Source of the DNA: Flavobacterium gelidilacus DSM 15343
GTDB taxonomy: Bacteria > Bacteroidota > Bacteroidia > Flavobacteriales > Flavobacteriaceae
DNA: 64,000 nucleotides
NCBI RefSeq assembly: GCF_000422685.1
Contig: NZ_KE383905.1
Span: forward strand, 1 to 64,000
Direction of reading: 5' to 3'
A program made the translations under genes and the position numbers. Under the pieces are notes generated by a model. It made no database searches. It saw only the letters and a list, made by a program, of their open reading frames with translations, and was not told where the DNA came from. This document shows, piece after piece, positions 27,295 to 34,657 of this stretch (the stretch's first letter is position 1; the number at the start of each line of letters is the position of its first letter).

Positions 27295-27567
27295 TTATAC
27301 TGTCATACAACTAGTTCTTGTATGAACTAAATAATCTTGGACTTGTTGTCCCATATCATTTTCATATGGTGAGCCAATTTCTGTCATCGTAACAGTTGTC
27401 CAACAATAAGTTAATAGCTCTTCAGTAGTTAATGTCATTGTTTCAGTTTGTTGAGTTTCTACTGAAACTGTTTGAACAACGTTTTCTAAAACAATTTCTG
27501 TTGTTTTTTCATTCGCAAATGAAAACGATGCAACCATTAAAGCTGCTACTACTAATAATTTTTTCAT
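27295..27567 (-). CDS. Short secreted two-cysteine peptide, copy 1 (unknown function)
   Basis: The 90-residue product has a clear signal peptide (MKKLLVVAALMVASFSFA, cleavage before NEK). A Thr/Val/Glu-rich linker with VETQQTET follows, then TTEELLTYCWTT, and a C-terminal end RTSCMTV. The mature part is about 72 residues with two cysteines, one after the ELLxYCW motif and one near the C-terminus. A frameshifted homologue at 28647-28915 keeps the signal, the linker, the ELLxYCW motif and the final CxTV, but differs strongly between the cysteines. I recognise no family. It heads the peptide-GLPGLI-receptor operon. Confidence 0.78.
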   Translation of the reverse strand: MKKLLVVAALMVASFSFANEKTTEIVLENVVQTVSVETQQTETMTLTTEELLTYCWTTVTMTEIGSPYENDMGQQVQDYLVHTRTSCMTV

Positions 27568-27616
27568 AATGTATAAAGTTTAAAAGTTTATACATGCTAA
27601 ACAAAAAAAAAAAAAA
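27568..27616 (-). promoter_or_regulatory. Leader of peptide gene 1: hairpin and A14 tract
   Basis: Immediately before the start codon lies an inverted repeat ATGTATAAA/TTTATACAT with a 9-bp centre. It is preceded by a 14-base homopolymer (A on the plus strand, 27603-27616; T on the gene's strand). The same arrangement, with a 12-base tract, precedes the second peptide gene. The tract is long enough to slip during replication. Confidence 0.6.
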
Positions 27617-27624
27617 CGACATAC

Positions 27625-27687
27625 ACAAGAAAAATCGTATTTATTTTTAATTTGTAGTCTAAATATAAATAAAACACCTTCGTTCAT
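27625..27687 (+). repeat. Internal junction repeat with truncated DUF2797 fragment
   Basis: Bases 27625-27660 match 28970-29005 almost exactly (the sequence upstream of both peptide genes). They are followed by about 27 bp resembling the start of the 131-bp DUF2797 repeat. The similarity then breaks off and the receptor remnant begins, which marks a deletion junction. Confidence 0.8.
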
Positions 27688-27689
27688 TG

Positions 27690-27778
27690 GTAAATTATCT
27701 TTTACAAAGCCCGTTATATTTTGACTGTAAGAAAAATGAACACGAGAAATTATTATAATAATTAATATATTTTATCAT
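27690..27778 (-). pseudogene. Remnant of a second receptor gene (5' end only)
   Basis: About 89 bp match the first 90 bp of the intact receptor gene at 23836-26454 (signal peptide and the first residues of the regulatory-like domain, including the codons for FSYSQNITGFVKD). Small indels near the start disrupt the frame. Its start codon abuts the stop of GLPGLI copy 2, exactly as the intact receptor abuts GLPGLI copy 1. The rest of the gene is missing. Confidence 0.82.
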
Positions 27779-28570
27779 TTATTTAATAATAATTTTTTCT
27801 CTTGTAATTGTTGTATTGCCGTCTTGTGTTATGGTTTTAGTTGGGGTGTAATTTTTCATCTTATTTATAAAAATATCATTTATTTCAGATAATGTATTAG
27901 TTTTTTTGCCATCAAAATTTGGACTTACTATTTCTGTATCATTATCCGTTTGGCTTATTCTAACCGCTTTCCATTCAAAATTTGGGGAATACACATAAAG
28001 TATTAAACCTGGTAACCCTTCAAATTTTTCAGGACCAATGTTAATGCTAATTTCATCTGTGTACCAAGCTGTAAAATCATAACCAAGCCAATTAGATGTT
28101 GCTTTTCTACAAACAAAACCATCAATTGCTTTAATATCATCTGTGATATTCCATTTCCATTTTTGTAAACTGTCTTTTCCAAACATATTGTCACTTCCAC
28201 TTGGCCAAACAAAGAGCATTTCTTTTTTTAAATGATCTACATATATAAGTTTTTCTGACTTTTTATTTGTAATTTTTGTAATTATAATATTTTTTTCAAT
28301 TAAATCTTCTGTTTGTTTTTCTGTAATTTTTTGATTTTCGGTTGTAATATTATCATTCTTACTTTCTATGGATTTGTAAATTGATTTACTGTTTGAATAT
28401 ATTAATTCGTAATTAAACACTTCCGTATATTTTTCCCTTGCATATTCAGGCATTTTTTCTAAACGTTCAGCACTAATAATGTTTTTTTCTTCATAATTTA
28501 CAATTATTGTTTGAGCATTTGTAAATGAGCAAAAAAACATAGTTACAAATAAAATTTTTAAAGTTTTCAT
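27779..28570 (-). CDS. GLPGLI family protein, copy 2
   Basis: A 263-residue paralogue of the copy at 26455. It has a signal peptide (ending FTNAQ), MLFVWPSG, DGFVCRKA and EGLPGLILYVY at matching positions, and an identical C-terminal end EKIIIK. The central region (about 60-110) differs most. The frame is intact, although its downstream receptor is only a remnant and the upstream peptide gene is frameshifted. Whether it is still functional is therefore uncertain. Confidence 0.87.
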   Translation of the reverse strand: MKTLKILFVTMFFCSFTNAQTIIVNYEEKNIISAERLEKMPEYAREKYTEVFNYELIYSNSKSIYKSIESKNDNITTENQKITEKQTEDLIEKNIIITKITNKKSEKLIYVDHLKKEMLFVWPSGSDNMFGKDSLQKWKWNITDDIKAIDGFVCRKATSNWLGYDFTAWYTDEISINIGPEKFEGLPGLILYVYSPNFEWKAVRISQTDNDTEIVSPNFDGKKTNTLSEINDIFINKMKNYTPTKTITQDGNTTITREKIIIK

Positions 28571-28610
28571 TTTATTAAAGATTAATTTTAGATTTAGGTT
28601 TTTAAAATAT

Positions 28611-28641
28611 ATAGTTCTGTAGTTTTTAATTACAGAACTAT
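28611..28641 (-). other. Hairpin between peptide gene 2 and GLPGLI 2
   Basis: An 11-bp perfect stem (ATAGTTCTGTA at 28611-28621, TACAGAACTAT at 28631-28641) occupies the same position as the hairpin in unit 1 but has an unrelated sequence. That suggests structure rather than sequence is maintained. Confidence 0.72.
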
Positions 28642-28646
28642 TTAAA

Positions 28647-28915
28647 TTATACCGTCAGACATGTTGTATGTGTCTCTACTATAATAATTTCATGCTGCCC
28701 ATCCATTCCCCATTCGTATTGACCTGTATGCCATATATATGTATTGGTCCAACAATATCTTAGTAACTCATCAATTGTTAAAAACACTGTCTCTGTTTGT
28801 TGAGTTTCTACTGAAGCCGTTTGAGTATTGTTTTCTACAACAATTTCTTTTGTTTTTCATTCGCAAATGAAAACGATGCAACCATTAAGGCTGCTACTAA
28901 TACTAGTTTTTTCAT
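28647..28915 (-). pseudogene. Frameshifted second copy of the short secreted peptide gene
   Basis: Translation starts MKKLVLVAALMVASFSFANEK and then hits a stop a few codons later. Compared with copy 1, the homopolymer at 28853-28857 has five Ts where copy 1 has six. Restoring one base reopens the frame to a stop at 28647 and yields an 89-residue homologue with VETQQTET, IDELLRYCWTN and a final HTTCLTV. The downstream part shows no further lesion, so the frameshift is recent, a reversible slippage event, or a sequencing error. Confidence 0.82.
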
Positions 28916-28962
28916 AATGTATAAAGTTTAAAAGTTTATACGTGCTAAACAAAAAAAAAAAA
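28916..28962 (-). promoter_or_regulatory. Leader of peptide gene 2: hairpin and A12 tract
   Basis: This equivalent of the unit-1 leader has ATGTATAAA/TTTATACGT arms just before the ATG and a 12-base A tract at 28951-28962. The arms are conserved with one G-U change. Confidence 0.58.
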
Positions 28963-29005
28963 CCACATAAGCAAGAAAAATCGTATTTATTTTTAATTTG
29001 TAGTC

Positions 29006-29136
29006 TAAATTTAGATAAAACACCATCATTCACAGTAAGAGTATCCGGAATTAAAGGACAATATCTCTTGTTTGAAGATGGAACAGTTTTTAATGTGCGA
29101 AGTAATGAAGGTTATGTAGTAAGAATTAGTTTGTAA
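29006..29136 (+). pseudogene. 131-bp direct repeat, right copy (orphan DUF2797 3' end)
   Basis: It encodes the last 43 residues of DUF2797 (from LNLDKTPSF to the C-terminal VVRISL) with one residue changed (Gly to Val), ending in TAA. It lacks the rest of the gene. A bidirectional terminator follows at 29139, which probably was the original terminator of the DUF2797 gene before the cassette separated it. An open frame from 28942 runs into it but has no start context of its own. Confidence 0.88.
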
Positions 29137-29138
29137 AA

Positions 29139-29180
29139 AATTAAAAACCCTTTTCATTTGATTGAAAAGGGTTTTTAATT
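29139..29180 (+). terminator. Bidirectional terminator (18-bp perfect stem)
   Basis: An 18-bp perfect stem (29139-29156 with 29163-29180) and 6-nt loop include AAAACCC/GGGTTTT. It serves the orphan DUF2797 end on the plus strand and the AsmA-like gene on the minus strand. Confidence 0.9.
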
Positions 29181-29199
29181 TACTTACTATTTTAAAAAT

Positions 29200-31818
29200 C
29201 TACTCGTCTTTTTTCTTTTTATTGAATAGGTTGTTTAAACCATCTTTTACTTTGTCTTTTACAACTTCAGTAGCTTTTGTTTTTACTTCTTCCTTAACTT
29301 CTTCTTTGGTTTTTGGTATTACCGTTCCTGTAGAATCTGTTTTGGTTGGAAGACCAGCAGCAGCGCCCAATTGACTTAATCCTTGGTTGATGTATTTGTC
29401 TTTTTGTTGTTTAACCAATTGTGTGACTAAATTAGTTGTAGCCATTTTTAAGTCGGTTGTGAATTTTGGTGCAGCAAAACTTCCATTCATAATTCCATTA
29501 ACAGGAATGCTTTCTAATTTCTTAGCATCAGTAGGAGTTAATTTAGCTATCAAATTATTAACTTCTGTTCCTAAATATTTTACTGGAACATCGAATTTTA
29601 AATCATAATTTATGTTTTGATCAAACCCATGAGTTCCGCCAACAGTTACTTTTATATCTTGATATTTTATATCGAATGGTTTAACCGTTACTTTTCCATC
29701 ATTAAACGTTAATGCAGCTTTTACGTCATTTAAGTTTAATTTATCTAAATTGATAAAGTTCAAATTAGAGGTTAAAGTAGAAAGTAATTTTGAGTTTTTA
29801 TCATTAACTGTGGTTGATAATAATTGTCCAATTAAATCACCTGAAAGAGTTTTTAAATCTGGAGTCATATCATTTGTCAAATTACCAGATAATTTTATAG
29901 TTGAATTTAATTTTCCGTTTATCACACCAGCAATTGGAGCAATTTTAGCCAACATATCTAATTGTGTAAATGATTCAGCTATATTAACTTGATTTAAACC
30001 TAAATCCATTTTAAATGTTGGAACTTTACCTTTAGTAGAAACAGTTCCATTCATGCCAATGTTTCCACCAAATATTGACATTTTTAAATTGTTTAAGGCA
30101 ATGGCTTCATCTTTTATTACCAAGTTTCCTGAAACATCTTTTAAAATCAAATTATCATAGACTACATTATTAGCTTTTGCCGAAATTGTACAATCTAAAA
30201 AGGCTGGAATTTTAACTGCTTCTGTTGCTTTTTTCCCTTCAGTGGTTGTTGTAGTGGTAGGCTCCATAAAATCTGAAACCATTAAATTATTTGAATTCAT
30301 ATTAAAATTTCCTTTCAATACTTGATTTTTAAACATAAATCCGTAGAAATTGTCTAAGGCACCAGTTACATTCAAATCAGAACTTCCTGTTTTTGCATCA
30401 AATTGATTTAATTGAATTTTACTAGTGTTAAAAGTGATGTCTGCCTTATTAATTAAAAACGGTTTTGCCATTTCTGGACCTGTATAATTAAAACCAGTAA
30501 TTGACATGTTTCCTGAATTTTGAATGTTTTGATATTGAGAAGTTTCAACAGATTTCATATCAAATTTAGTCACAACATCAGCTTTTAATATTCCTGATAA
30601 AGGTTGGTCTAATTGAACTGGATAGGCTTTTGTAACATTAGCTAAATTGATTGTTCCTTTTAATTCTGCATTTACTAAAGCGTTTTCAAAATTTCTGATG
30701 TTTGCTTTTATATTAAAAACGTCTTGATCAATAGAAAATGATAATTTATCTAAATTCACGTAAGTGTCATTCATTAAACCAGTTTCATTAACAATATCTG
30801 TATCAATTACAATATTTTTTACTGCTTTTGGTAAATCAGGATACTTGAACATTGCATTGTTTGAAGCAATTTTAATGTTGAATTTAGGAATTGTAGTTTC
30901 TGTTAATTTTCCGTTTACTTTACCGTTTACCGTAAAATCACCAGATGTTTGTACTTTATTAATATCACCTGAATAAGCTTCTGGAACTAATCCTAAAAAG
31001 TTTTTAAAGGAAGAGGTTGGCGTTTTAAATGTCAAATTATATAATTGACCATCATCAACCATTTGAAGGGAACCATCAAATTCTAATGGCAATTGATTGA
31101 TTAAAGCTTTATTGTCTTTGAAATCAAACTTCATTTTATCCATATCAATCCCTAAAACAGCATCTAATGAAACAGCTACATTTTTCATGTATTTATTTTT
31201 CTCCATTTCAAGGGAAAGTTTAGCTGTTGTTTTTGTGTCTAAGTCTAATTTTTGTGCAGCAAAGTTTCCTGTTCCAGAGTGATTAATACTGTCTAAAACC
31301 ATTTTTATATCTGAACCTTGATCTAAATAAGTAAAACGAAGATTCTCAACTTTATAATCTTGTATGTTTAAAGCAAAAGGTTTGCTATCGCTTTCATCAG
31401 CTGGTTTGTCATCTTTTAAGGCAATATCATAGTTTCCAACTCCATCTTTGTTGAAAATGATGTTTACTATTCCGTTTTCAGAAGAAATACTTTCTAAATT
31501 TATGGTTTCAGAAGCGTCTTTGAATAATTCTTTGATGCTCATTTTTAGATTCGTTTCACCACTATAAAACAAAGTATCGCCTTCAAAAGGAGCTTTATTG
31601 ATAATGCTTAATTTACTAATAGTAACATTAGCTTTAGGAAAACTTTTAAGTAAACTTAAATCTACATCTTCAAAAGCAACTTTTGCATCAACACTTTCGT
31701 TTAATGTTTTAGCAATCATTTCTTTAATTTTATCTTTAAAGATAAAAGGTGCTGCAACTAATCCAATAATTACAACTAGTAAAGTAATTCCTGTGATTTT
31801 TAAAATTTTCTTAAGCAT
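29200..31818 (-). CDS. AsmA-like protein (AsmA family, lipid-transfer-like)
   Basis: The 872-residue protein has one N-terminal membrane anchor (ILKITGITLLVVIIGLVAAPFIF), then a long beta-rich body typical of AsmA/TamB/Vps13-like bridges. An N-terminal AsmA region (SFPKANVTISKLSI, near residue 60) and the AsmA_2-type C-terminal part (LNGKLNSTIKLSGNLTNDMTPDLKTLSGDL, split here by the description) are visible. The final 60 residues are Lys/Glu-rich. Such proteins span the periplasm from the inner membrane and are implicated in phospholipid movement to the outer membrane. Start taken at 31818; one three codons earlier is possible. Confidence 0.86.
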   Translation of the reverse strand: MLKKILKITGITLLVVIIGLVAAPFIFKDKIKEMIAKTLNESVDAKVAFEDVDLSLLKSFPKANVTISKLSIINKAPFEGDTLFYSGETNLKMSIKELFKDASETINLESISSENGIVNIIFNKDGVGNYDIALKDDKPADESDSKPFALNIQDYKVENLRFTYLDQGSDIKMVLDSINHSGTGNFAAQKLDLDTKTTAKLSLEMEKNKYMKNVAVSLDAVLGIDMDKMKFDFKDNKALINQLPLEFDGSLQMVDDGQLYNLTFKTPTSSFKNFLGLVPEAYSGDINKVQTSGDFTVNGKVNGKLTETTIPKFNIKIASNNAMFKYPDLPKAVKNIVIDTDIVNETGLMNDTYVNLDKLSFSIDQDVFNIKANIRNFENALVNAELKGTINLANVTKAYPVQLDQPLSGILKADVVTKFDMKSVETSQYQNIQNSGNMSITGFNYTGPEMAKPFLINKADITFNTSKIQLNQFDAKTGSSDLNVTGALDNFYGFMFKNQVLKGNFNMNSNNLMVSDFMEPTTTTTTEGKKATEAVKIPAFLDCTISAKANNVVYDNLILKDVSGNLVIKDEAIALNNLKMSIFGGNIGMNGTVSTKGKVPTFKMDLGLNQVNIAESFTQLDMLAKIAPIAGVINGKLNSTIKLSGNLTNDMTPDLKTLSGDLIGQLLSTTVNDKNSKLLSTLTSNLNFINLDKLNLNDVKAALTFNDGKVTVKPFDIKYQDIKVTVGGTHGFDQNINYDLKFDVPVKYLGTEVNNLIAKLTPTDAKKLESIPVNGIMNGSFAAPKFTTDLKMATTNLVTQLVKQQKDKYINQGLSQLGAAAGLPTKTDSTGTVIPKTKEEVKEEVKTKATEVVKDKVKDGLNNLFNKKKKDE

Positions 31819-31927
31819 AAGGTTCAATTTATAAAGTGACTTTTATTAAGTATTAATCTAAAGCAAAAGTAATACCAAATTGAAAAAGAATGTATTAAGA
31901 TTTTAATAAAGTTTTTCAGAATTTAAA

Positions 31928-32635
31928 TTAATCGATAAGAAGTTCGTCATTAGGGTTTAACTTAAATTTCTTTCTAAAAAGATATACAGCCAGATACATA
32001 AAAGGAGTGTCAAATAGTGCAATAATAACTTTGAAAGCAAAACCACTAATAAATAGCTTACCAAATATTTCCCATGGGAGTATATTAAAAGAGCAAAGTA
32101 AAAATAACACCGAAAAAGTGTCAATAGCTTGTGATGTTATTGTGGAAAAATTATTACGCAACCAGAGCATTTTTCCTTTGGTCAGTTTTTTCCAAAAATG
32201 ATATACTCGAATGTCTATATATTGAGCAAATAGATACGCAGTCATGGAAGCCAAAACGGCTAAAGCAGTTTGTCCAAAAACCTTACTGAATAATTCATTA
32301 GTTATAGGAGAACTTTCAATAGCTGGGACTTCATTGGCGATAAAAATAATTAGCAAAGAAAAGATAGATGCAAAAATACCAGTAGTAACAACTTGATTTG
32401 CTTTTTTCTTTCCATAAATTTCTGAAATAATGTCTGTGACTAAAAATGTAATTGGGTATGGAATAATTCCGACAGAAATTTCAAAAAGTTTGGCGCCCAA
32501 AATTGTGACTTCTCCAAATGGATGCCAATAAAAAAACTTTTGGAAGATTAAATTAGATACAACTAAAGAGGCAATGAAAAGACCACCAAGAATAAAATAA
32601 ATTTTTTGTGCTAAAAGTTTGTCTTTAGTATTCAT
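31928..32635 (-). CDS. Queuosine precursor transporter (VUT/YhhQ family)
   Basis: The 235-residue integral membrane protein has about six helices and the family motif IPYPITFLVTDIISEIYGKKKANQ (shown in part), as in YhhQ. YhhQ-type proteins import queuine precursors (preQ0/preQ1) for tRNA modification. The conserved acidic T-D-x-x-x-E-x-x-G block is intact. It stands alone between the AsmA-like gene and sppA, with a terminator upstream that ends sppA transcription. No queuosine biosynthesis genes lie in the window. Confidence 0.88.
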   Translation of the reverse strand: MNTKDKLLAQKIYFILGGLFIASLVVSNLIFQKFFYWHPFGEVTILGAKLFEISVGIIPYPITFLVTDIISEIYGKKKANQVVTTGIFASIFSLLIIFIANEVPAIESSPITNELFSKVFGQTALAVLASMTAYLFAQYIDIRVYHFWKKLTKGKMLWLRNNFSTITSQAIDTFSVLFLLCSFNILPWEIFGKLFISGFAFKVIIALFDTPFMYLAVYLFRKKFKLNPNDELLID

Positions 32636-32683
32636 TTTTTGTTTAATTTAAAACAAATATAATTAAACAAAATAAATTAAATA

Positions 32684-32718
32684 AAAAAACCACTAAATTT
32701 TTAGTTTAATGGTTTTTT
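32684..32718 (-). terminator. Terminator after sppA
   Basis: AAAAAACCACTAAA (32684-32697) pairs with TTTAATGGTTTTTT (32705-32718, one G-U) over a 7-nt loop. On the minus strand a T-run follows, 50 bp after the sppA stop. Confidence 0.75.
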
Positions 32719-32767
32719 AAATGATTTTTTTCTGAAAATCTAATATCCGAATATCAAAAAAAAAAAA

Positions 32768-34540
32768 TTATTTTATATCTAATTCAAAAGGCATCATCGC
32801 TTGAACACCTTTTATGTTTTGTACTCTTTTTATTTTTTCTAAAAGCATGTAGCCTTCGGTTCCTAATTGCTCTTTCAATAAACTTTCTTTAGTTTTAAAA
32901 ATTGAAATTCCAGACATGCTTGCTAAAATGTCTTCAAAACTACTTTCATATTCTGGATAGTTTTGTGTTCTAAATTCTTTGATTTTAGCTAAAGTTGCAG
33001 CATATTTAATGGCATCGTTTAAGCTTCCTAATTTATCTACTAAACCGTTTTTTACAGCATCAGTTCCTGTCCAAATTCTTCCTTGGGCAATAGCATCTAC
33101 TTGTTCAGTTGTCATTTTTCTTCCATCTGCTACGCGTTGCAGAAAAGTTTCATAAACATCTTCAACACCTTCAAGCACCACTGCTTTATACTCTTCATTT
33201 AAAGGCTCAAAGATACTGTAACCACTAGCGTTTTTGTGTGTTTTAACTTGTTCGGCATTAATTCCGATGTTTTTTCCAAGTTCCGTCATGTTTGGTAACA
33301 TCCCAAAAACTCCAATTGAACCAGTTATTGTATTAGGTTCAGCAAAAATATAATCAGAATTACAAGCGATATAATACCCACCAGAAGCGGCAACATTACC
33401 CATTGAAACTATAACTGGTTTTATTTTTTTGGTTAATTCAATTTCTCTCCAAATTAATTCAGAAGTTAATGCACTTCCACCCGGGCTATCAACTCTTAAA
33501 ACAATTGCTTTTACATCATTATCTTCTCGTGCTTCTTTTAAAGAACGATTTATTGAACCTTCACCAATAATATTTACACTTCCTTCACCACCTTGAATTT
33601 CTCCTTGTGCATAAATAACAGCAATGGTATTGTCAGCTTTAAAATTTGTTGCAGGTGAATCGGCAATTCCAGCATAATCAGAAATAGAAATTTTATTGTA
33701 TTCTTCACCTTTCTTGACAGCTAATTTTTTACTGATTAAATCGTGATATTCATCTTCATATCCAATTTTGTCAATTAATTTAGTTTCAAGGGCTAGTTTT
33801 GGTGTTCTCGCTCCTAAGTTATCTGCAATAGTATTTAAAGTTACAATATCAATATTTCTACTTTTCGAAATGTCAGTTACAATAGTTTCCCAGATTGACT
33901 GTAATAAAACGGTTATTTGTTCTCTGTTTTCTGGACTCATTTCTTGTGCTAAGAATGGTTCCACGGCACTTTTATATTTTCCGTGACGAATAACTTCAAA
34001 TTTCACACCTGATTTTTCTTGTAAATCTTTCATGTAAATTACTTCAGAAGCTAATCCTTTAAAATCTAATTCACCGACTGGATTTAAATAAACTTGATCG
34101 GCAACCGAATTTAAATAATAATCTTTCTGACTTAAGACATCAGAATAAGCATAAACAAATTTTCCTGCTTTTTTAAATTCTTCTAATTTGTTTCTAATGG
34201 CTTTACTTTGTGCTAAACCTAGAGCAGAGTTGTTTTTTAATATGGAAATTCCTTTAATGTCTTTGTCTGTTTTTGCTGCTTCAATAGCGTCAATTACTTC
34301 AATTACACTTGCTTTTTGTTTGCTTTCTAATAAAGCTTCAAACGGACTTGGTTCAAAAGTTCCATTGTAATCTAGGCTGATTTCTGACAAATCTAATTCA
34401 ATAACTGAGTTTTTCTTTAATTCGGGTTTTCCATCACCACTTCCGGCAATAGCTCCGATAACTAAAATAAAAAAGAAAAAAAGAAATGAAAATAAAAATA
34501 TGCCGACTATAGTTGATAAAACGTTGCTTAAAAATCTCAT
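32768..34540 (-). CDS. sppA: Signal peptide peptidase SppA, long (67K) type
   Basis: SppA degrades signal peptides left in the inner membrane. The 590-residue protein has an N-terminal membrane anchor (VGIFLFSFLFFFFILVIG) and the two tandem S49 domains of the long form. The first carries the general-base lysine region (VIRHGKYKSAVEPF, about residue 205). The second carries the nucleophile serine in GNVAASGGYYIAC (about 395). I chose ATG 34540; an upstream start adds 15 residues and displaces the membrane anchor. Confidence 0.93.
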   Translation of the reverse strand: MRFLSNVLSTIVGIFLFSFLFFFFILVIGAIAGSGDGKPELKKNSVIELDLSEISLDYNGTFEPSPFEALLESKQKASVIEVIDAIEAAKTDKDIKGISILKNNSALGLAQSKAIRNKLEEFKKAGKFVYAYSDVLSQKDYYLNSVADQVYLNPVGELDFKGLASEVIYMKDLQEKSGVKFEVIRHGKYKSAVEPFLAQEMSPENREQITVLLQSIWETIVTDISKSRNIDIVTLNTIADNLGARTPKLALETKLIDKIGYEDEYHDLISKKLAVKKGEEYNKISISDYAGIADSPATNFKADNTIAVIYAQGEIQGGEGSVNIIGEGSINRSLKEAREDNDVKAIVLRVDSPGGSALTSELIWREIELTKKIKPVIVSMGNVAASGGYYIACNSDYIFAEPNTITGSIGVFGMLPNMTELGKNIGINAEQVKTHKNASGYSIFEPLNEEYKAVVLEGVEDVYETFLQRVADGRKMTTEQVDAIAQGRIWTGTDAVKNGLVDKLGSLNDAIKYAATLAKIKEFRTQNYPEYESSFEDILASMSGISIFKTKESLLKEQLGTEGYMLLEKIKRVQNIKGVQAMMPFELDIK

Positions 34541-34657
34541 TTTTAAAATATTAATTAATGTATATATAAGTGTCAGTTTTGGCAATATTGTTACAACTTT
34601 AAAAAAAAATAAAAATCATCAGACATAAGCCAAAAAATGTTTGTTATTTTGCCAAGT

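Noticed and set aside
28942..29136. 64-codon open frame as an independent gene
   Set aside because: Only the last 43 codons are meaningful; they are the duplicated DUF2797 end and the upstream part is intergenic sequence shared with 27625-27660.
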